The position numbers were made by a program, and so were the translations under genes. Positions 15,526-23,931 of a stretch of DNA of 37,598 nt are shown here, piece after piece. The stretch is from Nocardia wallacei (GTDB taxonomy: Bacteria; Actinomycetota; Actinomycetes; Mycobacteriales; Mycobacteriaceae): NCBI RefSeq assembly GCF_029869545.1, contig NZ_JARWQD010000248.1:1-37598 (forward strand), given 5' to 3'. The notes beneath the pieces are model-generated. The model ran no database searches, had not been told where the DNA came from, and worked only from the letters and a program-made list of their open reading frames with translations. The number at the start of each line of letters is the position of its first letter. Positions within the stretch are counted from its first letter, which is position 1.

Positions 15526-16686
15526 TCACTGGTGCCCGCCGTGCTCGTGTTCGGCCTCGGGTGATCCTCCCATCATGCGCAGCATGGGAACTCCGCCGGT
15601 GCGGACGAAGCGCACGACCAGAACCGCTGCCAGCACCAGGAACACGATGTTCAGCCAGGTGGTGTAGTTCCACCGGATACCCTCCTCCATCACCATGGCG
15701 TTGCGCTCGGAGGGGATGAGTCCCGCTGTGCCGAACAGGATTTCGACCAGATAGCCGGAGGCGACCATGGCCGCGTCGAAGGTGGCGAGGATGGTCAGCA
15801 TCATCCGGGTGCCGTAGTACTTGCGATAGATGTTGAGGATCGGCAGGATCAGCAGGTCGGCGAAGATGAAGGCCACCACGCCGCCGAAGCTGATGCCGCC
15901 GTTCCACAGCACCGCCGCGAGCGGCACGTTGCCGATCGAGCAGACGAAGGCCAGCATGGCCACCACCGGCCCGACGATCGGCCCCCAGATCGCCGACAGC
16001 ACCGGATGGTCGGTCAGAAAGAAGTTCTGCCAGAACGAATCCGGCACCCACGCACCGATCGCCCCGGCGACGAGCAGCCCGATGATCAGATCGCGCAGGA
16101 TCGCCGCCCACTCCATCACGAAGACGTGCGAGACCGACGTGAAGCCCCGCGGCGACAGCAGCCGGCGCAGGAAACTCCCCTCGCCGGTCACCGACATGTC
16201 CATGGCCGCATGGCCTTCCATCGATCCGGCCATGCCCCGGTCGGCCTGCCGCCGGGCCTCCTCGATCAGGCGCGACCGCACGAACAGCCGGAACAGCACC
16301 GCCACCAGCACGATCATGATGGGGCCGCCGACGAATTCGGCCGCGGTGAACTGCCAGCCCATCAACAGGGCCAGGATGATGCCGAGTTCGACGACCAGAT
16401 TGGTGGAGCCGATCTCGAAGGCCATCGCCGCGGTGAAGTTCGCGCCCTTGCGAAACAGCGAGCGCGCCAGCGCCACCGCCGCGTAGGAGCACGACGACGA
16501 GGCCGCGCCCAGCACCGACGCCACCGCGAGCGTGCGGGGCCGGTCGTCGCCGAGCAACCGCACGATCGTCGACTTCCGGACCACCGCCTGCACGACCGCC
16601 GAGAGCGTGAATCCGAGGATCAGCGCCCACAGGATCTCCCAGGTCATCGACCCGGCCAGCGCCAGCGCGTGGGTTATGGCGTGCAT
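15526..16686 (-). CDS. predicted permease (PF03773/ArsP-like, metal or organo-metalloid efflux type)
   Basis: A 386-aa membrane protein with about eight to ten helices in two related halves. Half one contains a Cys in SSCSYAAVALARSLFRKGAN followed by AMAFEIGSTNLVVELG; half two has a Cys in FVCSIGNVPLAAVLWNGG. These are the paired SCS/CSxG and GAxFxxA elements of the PF03773 permease family, which includes ArsP and Cu/Zn efflux members. The C-terminus is His-rich (EAEHEHGGHQ), and a central loop has Met, His and Asp (GSMEGHAAMDMS), both suggestive of metal binding. ATG 16686 is preceded by GGAGGT. The substrate is an inference; a response regulator and kinase follow in the same operon. Confidence 0.85.
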   Translation of the reverse strand: MHAITHALALAGSMTWEILWALILGFTLSAVVQAVVRKSTIVRLLGDDRPRTLAVASVLGAASSSCSYAAVALARSLFRKGANFTAAMAFEIGSTNLVVELGIILALLMGWQFTAAEFVGGPIMIVLVAVLFRLFVRSRLIEEARRQADRGMAGSMEGHAAMDMSVTGEGSFLRRLLSPRGFTSVSHVFVMEWAAILRDLIIGLLVAGAIGAWVPDSFWQNFFLTDHPVLSAIWGPIVGPVVAMLAFVCSIGNVPLAAVLWNGGISFGGVVAFIFADLLILPILNIYRKYYGTRMMLTILATFDAAMVASGYLVEILFGTAGLIPSERNAMVMEEGIRWNYTTWLNIVFLVLAAVLVVRFVRTGGVPMLRMMGGSPEAEHEHGGHQ

Positions 16687-16744
16687 CCTGACCTCCGTTC
16701 GACGAGCCGATCGGTAACCATCCAGCAAACGACGCTATATCCCC

Positions 16745-16949
16745 ACCGGCCGCGCGCCCGGCAACGCGGCCGACCGCGACGGCCGTCTTGCCGATCGCGT
16801 CGTAGTCGCGGCCCTCCGCGGCGCAGTGCCTCGAGTTTGTGCGCCACGTCCTGCGGCGTGGCGGCGAACAGATTGCCCGCGTCCGTGTGGCGGGCCACCA
16901 GCAGCAGCGTCTTCTGCTCGCCACCGCCGCCGACGAGGATCGGCGGGCG
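16745..16949 (-). pseudogene. remnant of an F420-type LLM oxidoreductase gene
   Basis: Read on the minus strand, the segment encodes RPPILVGGGGEQKTLLLVARH, DAGNLF and VAHKLEALRR, typical of the C-terminal part of F420-dependent LLM-class oxidoreductases. At about 16815 the frame shifts, and EGRDYDAIGKT continues in another frame. No N-terminal two-thirds exists: the fragment starts directly beyond the stop of the MFS gene at 16960. It is 5'-truncated and frameshifted, so it is a decayed remnant. Confidence 0.8.
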
Positions 16950-16959
16950 AGCGGCGCGT

Positions 16960-18162
16960 CTAGGCGACAGCCGTGCCACGCCGGACGGCAAGCATCCCGA
17001 ACAGCGCAAGGGCGCCCAGGACGATGGCGAAAACTCCTGTGCCCCATGACAATCCGATGCCGTCGCCGAGGAATCCGGCCGCGACGGGCAGGGTAGCCGC
17101 CGGAATGTAGCCGCCGATATTGAGCGCCGAATTGGCCTCCGCACGCCGGGCGTCGGGCACCGCGGAGAACAGCAGGGTCAGGCCGCCGAGCTGACCCAGG
17201 CCCTGCCCCGCACCCGCGAGCAGAGCGGCGGCGATCAGCGCGGGCAGCGCGCCGGTGGACAGCGCGAGGCCCAATGCCACCATGGCCGCGACGGTCGACA
17301 TAGCCCCGGTCAGCAGCACCGACCGGGTGGCCAGCGACCGCGCCGCGAACTGGGCCGCGGTGGCCGCGGCGAACATCGCGAAGGCCATGGCACCCGCGAT
17401 GATCCGGTTGCTCGCACCCACAAGCTCGATCAGGAGCGCGGGGCCCAGCGAAAGCACGAACGACGTCGCGGTGATGCCCGGCGCGAACACGGCCACACCG
17501 GCCGCCAGCTGGTGGCGATTCTCCCGCGGCACGGCCGGAATGCGCACGCGGCCAACAGTTTTCGCCTTCGGGCCCGATGACGGCAGCCGGGCCGCGATCA
17601 CCATCGCCGACGCCAGCAGCACCATCTCGACGACGAAGACCACCACGGTCGGCGCCGGGAAGAGCTCGGAGAGCACGCCCGCCAGCAGCGGCCCGGTGCC
17701 CGCACCAAACACCATGGCCGTGGATGCGGCCAAGGCCGCCAAGCCCTTTCGCTCCGCGCCGGCGATATCGGCGACGGCCGCCATCCCCGCCGCCACCGTC
17801 GCGCCGACCGCGATACCGGTCAGCACCCGGGCCAGGCCCAGCACCGGCACGGAATCGGCGGTAGCGAACAACACACAGGCGAGCACGGCCAGCCCCAGCC
17901 CCGGCAGCAGCACCGGCCGCCGTCCGATCCGATCCGACAGCACACCGGCGACCAGCAGGGCACCGATCAGCCCGGCGATATACCCGGCGAAGATCACCGT
18001 CATCGTCCCGGCCGAGAAGCCGAGCCGGGTCTGCCACAGCGGATACAGCGGGGTCGCGGCATTCGAGAGCACGAAGACCGCGAAAACCGGCCAGGCGGCG
18101 AACCAGATGCGGCCGGTCGTGACCGGCATCGCCGCCGGTCGGGGCAGGGTGAGGGTAGCCAT
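16960..18162 (-). CDS. MFS transporter (drug-efflux type)
   Basis: A 400-aa major facilitator protein with 12 predicted helices. Motif A between helices 2 and 3 is GVLSDRIGRRPVLL; the halves are joined by a charged loop near residue 195 (SSGPKAKTVGR). ATG 18162 is preceded by GGAGG; longer upstream frames would run through the operator region and the divergent gene. It is controlled, very probably, by the divergent ArsR-type regulator through three palindromes just upstream. Such pairs usually protect against a small toxic compound; the substrate is not predictable. Confidence 0.92.
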   Translation of the reverse strand: MATLTLPRPAAMPVTTGRIWFAAWPVFAVFVLSNAATPLYPLWQTRLGFSAGTMTVIFAGYIAGLIGALLVAGVLSDRIGRRPVLLPGLGLAVLACVLFATADSVPVLGLARVLTGIAVGATVAAGMAAVADIAGAERKGLAALAASTAMVFGAGTGPLLAGVLSELFPAPTVVVFVVEMVLLASAMVIAARLPSSGPKAKTVGRVRIPAVPRENRHQLAAGVAVFAPGITATSFVLSLGPALLIELVGASNRIIAGAMAFAMFAAATAAQFAARSLATRSVLLTGAMSTVAAMVALGLALSTGALPALIAAALLAGAGQGLGQLGGLTLLFSAVPDARRAEANSALNIGGYIPAATLPVAAGFLGDGIGLSWGTGVFAIVLGALALFGMLAVRRGTAVA

Positions 18163-18179
18163 TCGATCCTCCGGGACAG

Positions 18180-18195
18180 TACGAGAAATCTCGTA
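18180..18195. promoter_or_regulatory. operator palindrome 1 (TACGA-N6-TCGTA)
   Basis: A 16-bp inverted repeat, TACGAGAAATCTCGTA, immediately upstream of the MFS start. It is the nearest to that gene of three copies sharing TACGA-N6-TCGTA. Proposed binding site of the adjacent ArsR-type regulator. Confidence 0.75.
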
Positions 18196-18199
18196 TAAG

Positions 18200-18215
18200 T
18201 ACGATCGGAGTCGTA
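18200..18215. promoter_or_regulatory. operator palindrome 2 (TACGA-N6-TCGTA)
   Basis: TACGATCGGAGTCGTA, centred 20 bp (about two helical turns) from copy 1. It is the same half-site with a less symmetric core. Confidence 0.75.
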
Positions 18216-18227
18216 CTGTAGCACCAT

Positions 18228-18243
18228 TACGAGAAAAGTCGTA
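18228..18243. promoter_or_regulatory. operator palindrome 3 (TACGA-N6-TCGTA)
   Basis: TACGAGAAAAGTCGTA, centred 28 bp from copy 2. It ends 10 bp before the regulator's start codon, a position suited to self-repression. Confidence 0.75.
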
Positions 18244-18253
18244 CAGTGTCGAT

Positions 18254-18640
18254 ATGGCCCCCACGACCCGAGCCGCCTGGGCGCGGCATCCCGAACCACC
18301 CGGCACCCCGCCTGCGCTCGACGAACCGGCGGTCGGGGAACTGCGCTTGGAGACCGTGATGGGCGCCCTCAGCGATCCGCTGCGGATGGGCATCGTGCGC
18401 AAGCTGCTGCTGGACGCCGAGGCCTACGATCATCCCTGCGGCTGGTTCGGCATCCCCCGCCCGAAATCGTCGCTGACCCATCACTTCCGCGCGCTGCGGG
18501 AGGCCGGGGTGCTGCGCCAGCGGCAGTACGGGCTGGAGCGCCGCAGCCAGGTCCGCATCGACGACCTCGAGGAACGCTTCCCCGGGCTGCTCGATCTGGT
18601 GGCCGCGTGGACTCCGCCGGAGAAACCGCGCGCGAGGTGA
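18254..18640 (+). CDS. ArsR-type winged-helix transcriptional regulator
   Basis: A 128-aa regulator. The core (about 35-110) has VMGALSDPLRMGIVRKLL, then a SSLTHHFRALREAGVLRQRQ recognition region, the usual ArsR layout. No metal-binding Cys pair of the classical CxC type is seen, although one Cys lies in HPCGWFG; that HPCGWFG-containing block before the recognition helix is a feature of a solvent- or drug-responsive subgroup. It is divergent from the MFS pump with three matching palindromes in the 91-bp gap, so it is very probably the pump's repressor. No strong SD precedes the ATG. Confidence 0.92.
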   Translation: MAPTTRAAWARHPEPPGTPPALDEPAVGELRLETVMGALSDPLRMGIVRKLLLDAEAYDHPCGWFGIPRPKSSLTHHFRALREAGVLRQRQYGLERRSQVRIDDLEERFPGLLDLVAAWTPPEKPRAR

Positions 18641-18666
18641 CGGCGCTCGGCCACATACTGTCGGCC

Positions 18667-19065
18667 ATGATCTCGATGACGGACCGGCTGGCCATCCACG
18701 AACTGCTGGCATTACACGGGCATCTCAGCGATGCCGGCGATTTCGACCGGATGAGCGAGGTGTTCACCGACGATGTCGTCTACGACATGAACGAGTACGG
18801 CGCGGGGCTGGTACACGGGCGAGATGCCCTGCGGGACGCGGCACTCGAACTCGGCGATGGCAATCCGGTGGGCCATCACGTCACCAATATCGTCATCACC
18901 GCGACCGACGGCGACACGGTGCTGGTGCGCGCCAAGGGAATCGGGGTCGCCGTCGACGGCACGGTCGCCAGCGTCACCTACGACGACATCGTCCGCCGCA
19001 CCGCGGACGGCTGGCGCATCGCCCACCGCCGGGTGACTCCGCGCCGCAGGCCCTTGACGCCCTAG
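18667..19065 (+). CDS. SnoaL-like (NTF2-fold) protein
   Basis: A 132-aa protein of the SnoaL-like/nuclear transport factor 2 fold. It opens with an ITDRLAIHELLALHG-like helix, then DAGDFDRMSEVFTDDVVYDM, a middle HHVTNIVI strand, and ends with WRIAHRRVTPRR, all hallmarks of the family. Members bind small hydrophobic ligands and include isomerases, hydrolases and dehydratases; most are uncharacterised. It begins 26 bp after the ArsR-type gene and may be co-transcribed with it. ATG 18667 is used; ATG 18676 would remove three residues. Neither has a clear SD. Confidence 0.85.
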   Translation: MISMTDRLAIHELLALHGHLSDAGDFDRMSEVFTDDVVYDMNEYGAGLVHGRDALRDAALELGDGNPVGHHVTNIVITATDGDTVLVRAKGIGVAVDGTVASVTYDDIVRRTADGWRIAHRRVTPRRRPLTP

Positions 19066-19066
19066 G

Positions 19067-19915
19067 TCATTCGAAGTCCGCGCGGTGCCCGAGAGCCCAG
19101 TCGGAGAAGGTGCGCGGCGAGCGGCCGGTGACCTCCTCGACCGTCGGATGCACCCGCGAGGTGAACGACTCCAGCGCCGTGGCGCGCAAAGCCATGATGG
19201 CGTCGGCCATTTCGGTATCGACGCCGAAGTTCAGCAGCGCCGCCCGCGCCTGGTCCGGTGTCGTCTCCTCGTAGCGCAGCGGTCGGCCGAGCACCTCGGC
19301 CAGGATCTCGGTCTGCTCGCCGGGTGACAGTGCCCGCGGCCCGCTGAGCGTATAGGTCCGGCCCTCGTGGCCGGGTTCGGTGAGGGATGTCGTTGCGACA
19401 GCGGCGATGTCGTGCGGATCGACGACGGCGATCCGCCCCTGCCCGTACGGCGCGTACACGGTGTCGCCGCCGCGGATCGTTGACGCCCAGTGCAGCGCGT
19501 TGGACATGAATCCCAAGGGGCGCACCATAGTCCACGCGGTGCCCGCCTCCCGCACCGCCCGCTCCCCCGCGCGATGCCACATCGGAATCGGATCGGTCGC
19601 CGCCTCGTCGCCCGCCCGGCCGGAGGACAGCTTCACGATGTGCGCGACCCCCGCGTGCGCCGCCGCCTTCGCGACATTGCGGTCGTGCCGCGGAATGTCG
19701 GGACCGGCGGACAGCAGGAACACTCGATCCGCGCCCGCGAAAGCCTCCGCCAATCCCTCGGGCTCACCGAGGTCGGCGCGCACCGGCTCGGCCCCGTCCG
19801 GCAGCCCCGCACCCTGCGGCCGCCGCGCCACCGCCCGCACCCGGGCGCCCCGCGCCAGCAATTGGTCGACCACGGCCCGGCCGACGGTCCCGGTGGCTCC
19901 CGTCACGACGATCAT
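19067..19915 (-). CDS. NmrA-like NAD(P)-binding oxidoreductase
   Basis: A 282-aa atypical SDR. VTGATGTVGR (3-12) is the GxxGxxG loop, followed by VRAVARRP, LGEPEGLAEAFAGADRVFLLS and IVKLSSG, the arrangement of NmrA/QOR2-type proteins. The YxxxK catalytic pair of classical SDRs is missing, as is usual in this group. Start ATG 19915 has AAGGAG upstream; the longer frame from 19993 lacks one. QOR2-like members reduce quinones or sense NADPH; the role here is unknown. It converges with the SnoaL-like gene, whose stop lies one base away, leaving no room for a terminator. Confidence 0.88.
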   Translation of the reverse strand: MIVVTGATGTVGRAVVDQLLARGARVRAVARRPQGAGLPDGAEPVRADLGEPEGLAEAFAGADRVFLLSAGPDIPRHDRNVAKAAAHAGVAHIVKLSSGRAGDEAATDPIPMWHRAGERAVREAGTAWTMVRPLGFMSNALHWASTIRGGDTVYAPYGQGRIAVVDPHDIAAVATTSLTEPGHEGRTYTLSGPRALSPGEQTEILAEVLGRPLRYEETTPDQARAALLNFGVDTEMADAIMALRATALESFTSRVHPTVEEVTGRSPRTFSDWALGHRADFE

Positions 19916-20286
19916 TAACACTCCTTCGGTCGAATACCGCGGCGCTCCCGCACCACCCGAGCCTGCGCCGCGCGCATCGATCAAGCCATCCACCGCCCCT
20001 GGTACGCGTATTTCCGCCGAGGAAGCCCGGATCCACGCATGGTTTCCTCCAGTATCTACGCGAAAGAGTTCACTTCACTCCACTTGCGGTTCCTGCTTGC
20101 GCCAACCTCACACCGATGCCGATGCCGCACTCGTCGCCGACGAGTCGTTCGCCGCATGGCTGCGCACCCGCACCGCGCTCGGCCGCTGGGGGCGGCCGGA
20201 GGAGATCACCGGCTTGGTCGTCTTCCTGGCCGGTGACGGCGCATCGTTCGTCACCGGCAAGACCACCACATTCTGATCGCCCGGAA
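19916..20286. other. 371-bp intergenic region holding a decayed SDR fragment
   Basis: The first 180 bp show no gene and are likely to hold the promoter of the NmrA-like gene. From about 20100 a plus-strand SDR C-terminal fragment is readable (see the pseudogene entry). The stretch ends 10 bp before the stop of the convergent MFS gene. Confidence 0.6.
20100..20276 (+). pseudogene. C-terminal remnant of a short-chain dehydrogenase gene
   Basis: The plus-strand frame ending with TGA at 20274-20276 encodes TALGRWGRPEEITGLVVFL and SFVTGKTTTF, the typical SDR ending (xRWGxPEEIAGxVxFLAS...SFVTGxxxxVDGG). It lacks the terminal glycine-rich part. Nothing upstream encodes the Rossmann motif or YxxxK, so only about 55 codons remain. 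A deletion has probably removed the front of the gene. Confidence 0.8.
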
Positions 20287-21768
20287 TCACGCTTCGACCG
20301 CTGGTCCTCCGGGCTCGATGGCGTCCGGGCCGTCGGTGGTGAGCGCCCACGGGCGCTGCAGGACGGCGACCGATACGGCACCGGCGAGCAGTAGGACACC
20401 GATAACCGCCATGCCTCGGGGAAATCCGTGGAAGTAGGCCGCATCGCTGCCCGCGGGCGCACCGCCCGGGAATGCGGCGACCATCGCCGCGGCGACTCCC
20501 AGGCCGAGTGCGAAACCCACTTGCGCGACAGCGGTTTTCACCGCTGCCAGCACACCGCTGCTATCGGCCGGGAGCGCGGACATGAGCGCCGCCGCCTGCG
20601 GGTTCTGCGCCCACATCGCCCCGAACCCGACCACCGCGCAGACCGCCGAATACACCCACAGCTCCGCCCCCGCGCCGACACGGGCCAACGCCAGAATGCC
20701 TGTGCCACAACAGATCAGCCCGGACACGTACAGCGCGGGGGTGGCCCACCCCCGCTCCTGCGCCTGCGCGGCGAGGTCCGCCCCGAGCACCATGCCCAGA
20801 GACAGCGGAACGGCGACCACCATCGCCATGGACACCGACAGGCCGCGATGGTCGTGCAGCGCCGTGATCGTCTGCACCGCGACCACGGCGGCCGCGAATC
20901 CGGCCAGGACCCCGGTCAGGCAGGTGGCACCGAACGACGCGGTCGCCAGGCGCCGCAGCGGAACCGCGGGTTCGGCATCGCGCAGCTCCCACCACGCGAA
21001 CAACGCGGCCGACACGGCGGCGCCCGCCAGCGCGCAGAGCACCACCGGATCGGTCCACCCCCGACCGGCGGCCCGGTAGATACCGCCGACCAGCAGGGCG
21101 AGTGCCGCGGACGCCGACAGCACCCCGGCCGGATCGAGGCGGCGCGGTGTAGCCGCCCTCGAATCCGGGATCGTCATCCACCCCGGCACGACCAGCAGCA
21201 CCGCCACCATGCCGGTGAGGAAATAGCCTGTGCGCCAGGTAGTTCCGTCGATCAGCGCGGCGCCGACGACACCGGCGGCCATGGTCGTCACCGACTGTAT
21301 CCCCAGCCACACCCCGAAGACCCGCGGCAGGTCGCCCGGAGGGAACAGGGCCGCGACGATCGCCAGCGCCGTCCCGAAACTCGCGGCCAGCCCCGCGCCG
21401 GTGATCGCGCGACCGGCCAGGAAGATCGTCGAATCCTGCGCGTAGGCGGTGACGACGGCGCCGACGGCGACGGCCAGGACGCCGCCGAGCAGTACCCGCC
21501 TGCGCCCGAAGCGATCGCCCAGCGCTCCCACGCTCAGCAGGCACGCGGCCAGCACCACGGCGCCGATACTCCCGGCGAGCCAGGCGGTCGCGGAACCCAC
21601 CGCGAAGTACTGCGCGACCCGCGGCACGGCGATCACATGGATGATCATGTCGCCGCCCAGCAGTCCGGACACCAGGGCGAGCGCGCCGAGCGCGAGTGCC
21701 CGCCGACCGGGCAGCTCACCTATCCGAGCGGGCCAGCGCTGGACCTGCGGAGTTTCGAGTGCCGTCAT
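20287..21768 (-). CDS. DHA2-type MFS transporter
   Basis: A 493-aa major facilitator protein with about 14 hydrophobic segments, the count expected of the DHA2 (14-TM) drug:proton antiporter class. Motif A is GALGDRFGRRRVLLGG; the motif C-like GLAASFGTALAIVAALFPP region follows. Start ATG 21768 is preceded by GAGGAGG. A monocistronic unit. Likely exports a toxic small molecule; no regulator is adjacent. The next gene upstream on this strand starts far away at 23828. Confidence 0.9.
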   Translation of the reverse strand: MTALETPQVQRWPARIGELPGRRALALGALALVSGLLGGDMIIHVIAVPRVAQYFAVGSATAWLAGSIGAVVLAACLLSVGALGDRFGRRRVLLGGVLAVAVGAVVTAYAQDSTIFLAGRAITGAGLAASFGTALAIVAALFPPGDLPRVFGVWLGIQSVTTMAAGVVGAALIDGTTWRTGYFLTGMVAVLLVVPGWMTIPDSRAATPRRLDPAGVLSASAALALLVGGIYRAAGRGWTDPVVLCALAGAAVSAALFAWWELRDAEPAVPLRRLATASFGATCLTGVLAGFAAAVVAVQTITALHDHRGLSVSMAMVVAVPLSLGMVLGADLAAQAQERGWATPALYVSGLICCGTGILALARVGAGAELWVYSAVCAVVGFGAMWAQNPQAAALMSALPADSSGVLAAVKTAVAQVGFALGLGVAAAMVAAFPGGAPAGSDAAYFHGFPRGMAVIGVLLLAGAVSVAVLQRPWALTTDGPDAIEPGGPAVEA

Positions 21769-21914
21769 GCCCGCCTCCTCGCCTCACCGACCCACCTGTA
21801 AGCCCCGGCCTCGGGGCGGCAACGCTCAGTGCTTCGAGTATCCGAGAGTGAAACACGCTCGGACAATATCGGCGACCGATCAGTGACCGAAGAGCAATCA
21901 AGCAGCGAATGCTG

Positions 21915-23828
21915 TCAGGGGTTCATTGCGTAGGTTCCGGCCAGGGCGCGGGCCTGGCGCACTACCGCTTCGAACCGGGCGGGGTCGGCCGCCGGGCGGC
22001 GCACCAGGTCCAGTGCACGCGTCTGCTGTGCCTTGGTGGCGGCGGGCTTGCAGTGCAGAGTCGTTGCGTGGCCGGAGAATTCGCGCACGAACACGTCGAA
22101 GATCTGGTCCAGCACGACCTCCTCGGTGCCCTCGAGGGCCGCCTGCTCGAGGATCAGCTGCGCGTACGGCACCAGCGTGAACAGCTCGCCGAGGGCGAAC
22201 AGGAAGTCGACGTCGCGCTGCTGCCGCGCGGTCGGCGGCGCGGCGGCCAGCAGCGTCTGCAGCGCCTCGGCCTGCTCCAGGAACAGCGCCACGTTCGGGA
22301 TGTGGGCGAAGCGGCCGAATACCGGGCGCCAGTCGGCGAAGCGGATCTTGCCCAGGCCGCTGGTCGGGCCCTGGCGGAACAGGAAGCCGTCATCGGTGGC
22401 GTCGCGCCGGATCGGGACGGGATCATGTGCGGCCCGGGCGAATTCGGCCTTCAGCTGCGGCACGGCACGCAGCGCCGGGCCCAGCCGCCGACCGCCTCGC
22501 TTGAGCGTCGAGGAGACCGCCCGCACCGCACCGGTGGGCGCCGCACCGGCGCCGGGCAGGTAGCGCAGCGCCGCCAGCCCGGCGTCGGCCGGGTGGAACA
22601 TGTAGTTGGCCATGAACTTCAGCGACAGCGCCATGTTCACGTGCACGGTGCCCTCCAGCCGGGGCAGGCCGAACAACCCGATCATCGCCATCGGGAAGTA
22701 CATGTCGTTCTCGAACCCGCGCGCGGCCACGACATCGGACAGGCTCTCGATGATCCGCAGCCCCTGCCGGGTGACGGTCATCTTCTCGATGGCGTTGAAA
22801 AGCAGGTAGCGCCGGTCGTTCTCGTGCGCCGAGCGCATGTAGTCGATGGCGCGCTCGCTGTAGAGCTTCATCGCGATCAGCCGCGCGTAGGAATCGGCGA
22901 CCAGCCCGCGCACCTGCGGAAACTCGGTCACCCTGTGCCCGAACAGGACTCGATTCTCGGCGTGGTTGATCGCCTCGTGGAAGATGTGCTCACACGAGCC
23001 GATCGCCCCGAAGCCCAGGTTGAACTTGCCGACGTTGACGGTGTTCATCGCGGCGTCGAAGGCCGCGCGGCCGGTGTGCAGGATGTCCTCCGCCGCGACC
23101 GGGTAGTTCTCCAGATCGAATGCGGCGACGTACATCTGGGAATCGACGACGTTCTTGCGCAGCTTGTAGTTCTCGTGCCTGCTGTTCGCGGCGAAGAACA
23201 GGTAGCCGTCGAACTCGCTGTCGTCCATCCTGCGTTCGAAATCGGCGCTGTCGATGATCGGCTTGTCGGCGCGGCGGCCGAACACCGACACCATCCCGGC
23301 CAGATTGCCGTTGCCGATGTAGTACTTGCCACCCGACGCCTCGAAAGCCCCTGCCCGCGTGGGCGTCAGGACCATATCGGTGGAGTAGATGTCGGCGCCG
23401 TGCGCCTGTTCGGACAGTCCGAAGGCGAAGATCTCCCCCGAATCCAGCAGTGCCGCAGCGCGTCCGCGCGCCTGGGCGTTGCCGCTCTGCCAGATCGGGC
23501 CCAGGCCCAGGATGGTGACCTGCCAGACGTACCAGTAGCTCATCCCGTAGAAGCCCAGGACCTTGCTCATCATCGCGATCCGCGCGGTGTCCCACCGCTT
23601 GTTCGGATCGCCCGCCGCCTCGGAGGCCGGGGTGAGGAAGGTCGCGAAGACCCGCTCCCGCTTGCAGAAGTCCAGGAACTCCGCGTACCAGACCCGGTCG
23701 CGGTCCTGCTGCTTCAGCCACGCCTTGCCGTGGGATTCGAAGAAGTCGACCGTGGCCCGCAGAATGCGGCGGGTCTCGGCGTCGAACTCGGCGAACTCGC
23801 AGGTCTTGGGGTTGAACAGGCTGGACAC
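21915..23828 (-). CDS. acyl-CoA dehydrogenase/oxidase family protein (637 aa)
   Basis: A 637-aa flavoenzyme, longer than normal acyl-CoA dehydrogenases (about 380-400 aa) and close to acyl-CoA oxidases in size. The mid-domain has FAFGLSEQAHGADIYST, analogous to the flavin-contact TEPxxGSD region; the C-terminal helical domain has VLFGHRVTEFPQVR, and RLEGTVHVN holds a Glu where many family members place the catalytic base (YEGT-like). A C-terminal extension of about 200 residues follows. GTG 23828 has GAGGAG upstream. It is divergent from the aromatic hydroxylase operon and shares its 185-bp control region. Whether it dehydrogenates an aromatic acyl-CoA or a long-chain acyl-CoA cannot be told. 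Confidence 0.85.
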   Translation of the reverse strand: MSSLFNPKTCEFAEFDAETRRILRATVDFFESHGKAWLKQQDRDRVWYAEFLDFCKRERVFATFLTPASEAAGDPNKRWDTARIAMMSKVLGFYGMSYWYVWQVTILGLGPIWQSGNAQARGRAAALLDSGEIFAFGLSEQAHGADIYSTDMVLTPTRAGAFEASGGKYYIGNGNLAGMVSVFGRRADKPIIDSADFERRMDDSEFDGYLFFAANSRHENYKLRKNVVDSQMYVAAFDLENYPVAAEDILHTGRAAFDAAMNTVNVGKFNLGFGAIGSCEHIFHEAINHAENRVLFGHRVTEFPQVRGLVADSYARLIAMKLYSERAIDYMRSAHENDRRYLLFNAIEKMTVTRQGLRIIESLSDVVAARGFENDMYFPMAMIGLFGLPRLEGTVHVNMALSLKFMANYMFHPADAGLAALRYLPGAGAAPTGAVRAVSSTLKRGGRRLGPALRAVPQLKAEFARAAHDPVPIRRDATDDGFLFRQGPTSGLGKIRFADWRPVFGRFAHIPNVALFLEQAEALQTLLAAAPPTARQQRDVDFLFALGELFTLVPYAQLILEQAALEGTEEVVLDQIFDVFVREFSGHATTLHCKPAATKAQQTRALDLVRRPAADPARFEAVVRQARALAGTYAMNP

Positions 23829-23931
23829 CTTCGGCTCCTCGGTCGGCCACCGGCATCGTCACCGGCAATTCATTCACAAATGTAGCATTTCGCCGGACCG
23901 CCGCATCGATCCCGCCTCCCGGCACTCGAAT

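Noticed and set aside
15473..18037. Minus-strand ORF of 854 codons spanning the permease and MFS region
   Set aside because: It is an Arg/Gly-rich shadow of the permease and MFS genes in another frame. Only the short LLM-like piece inside it is meaningful, and that is reported as a pseudogene.
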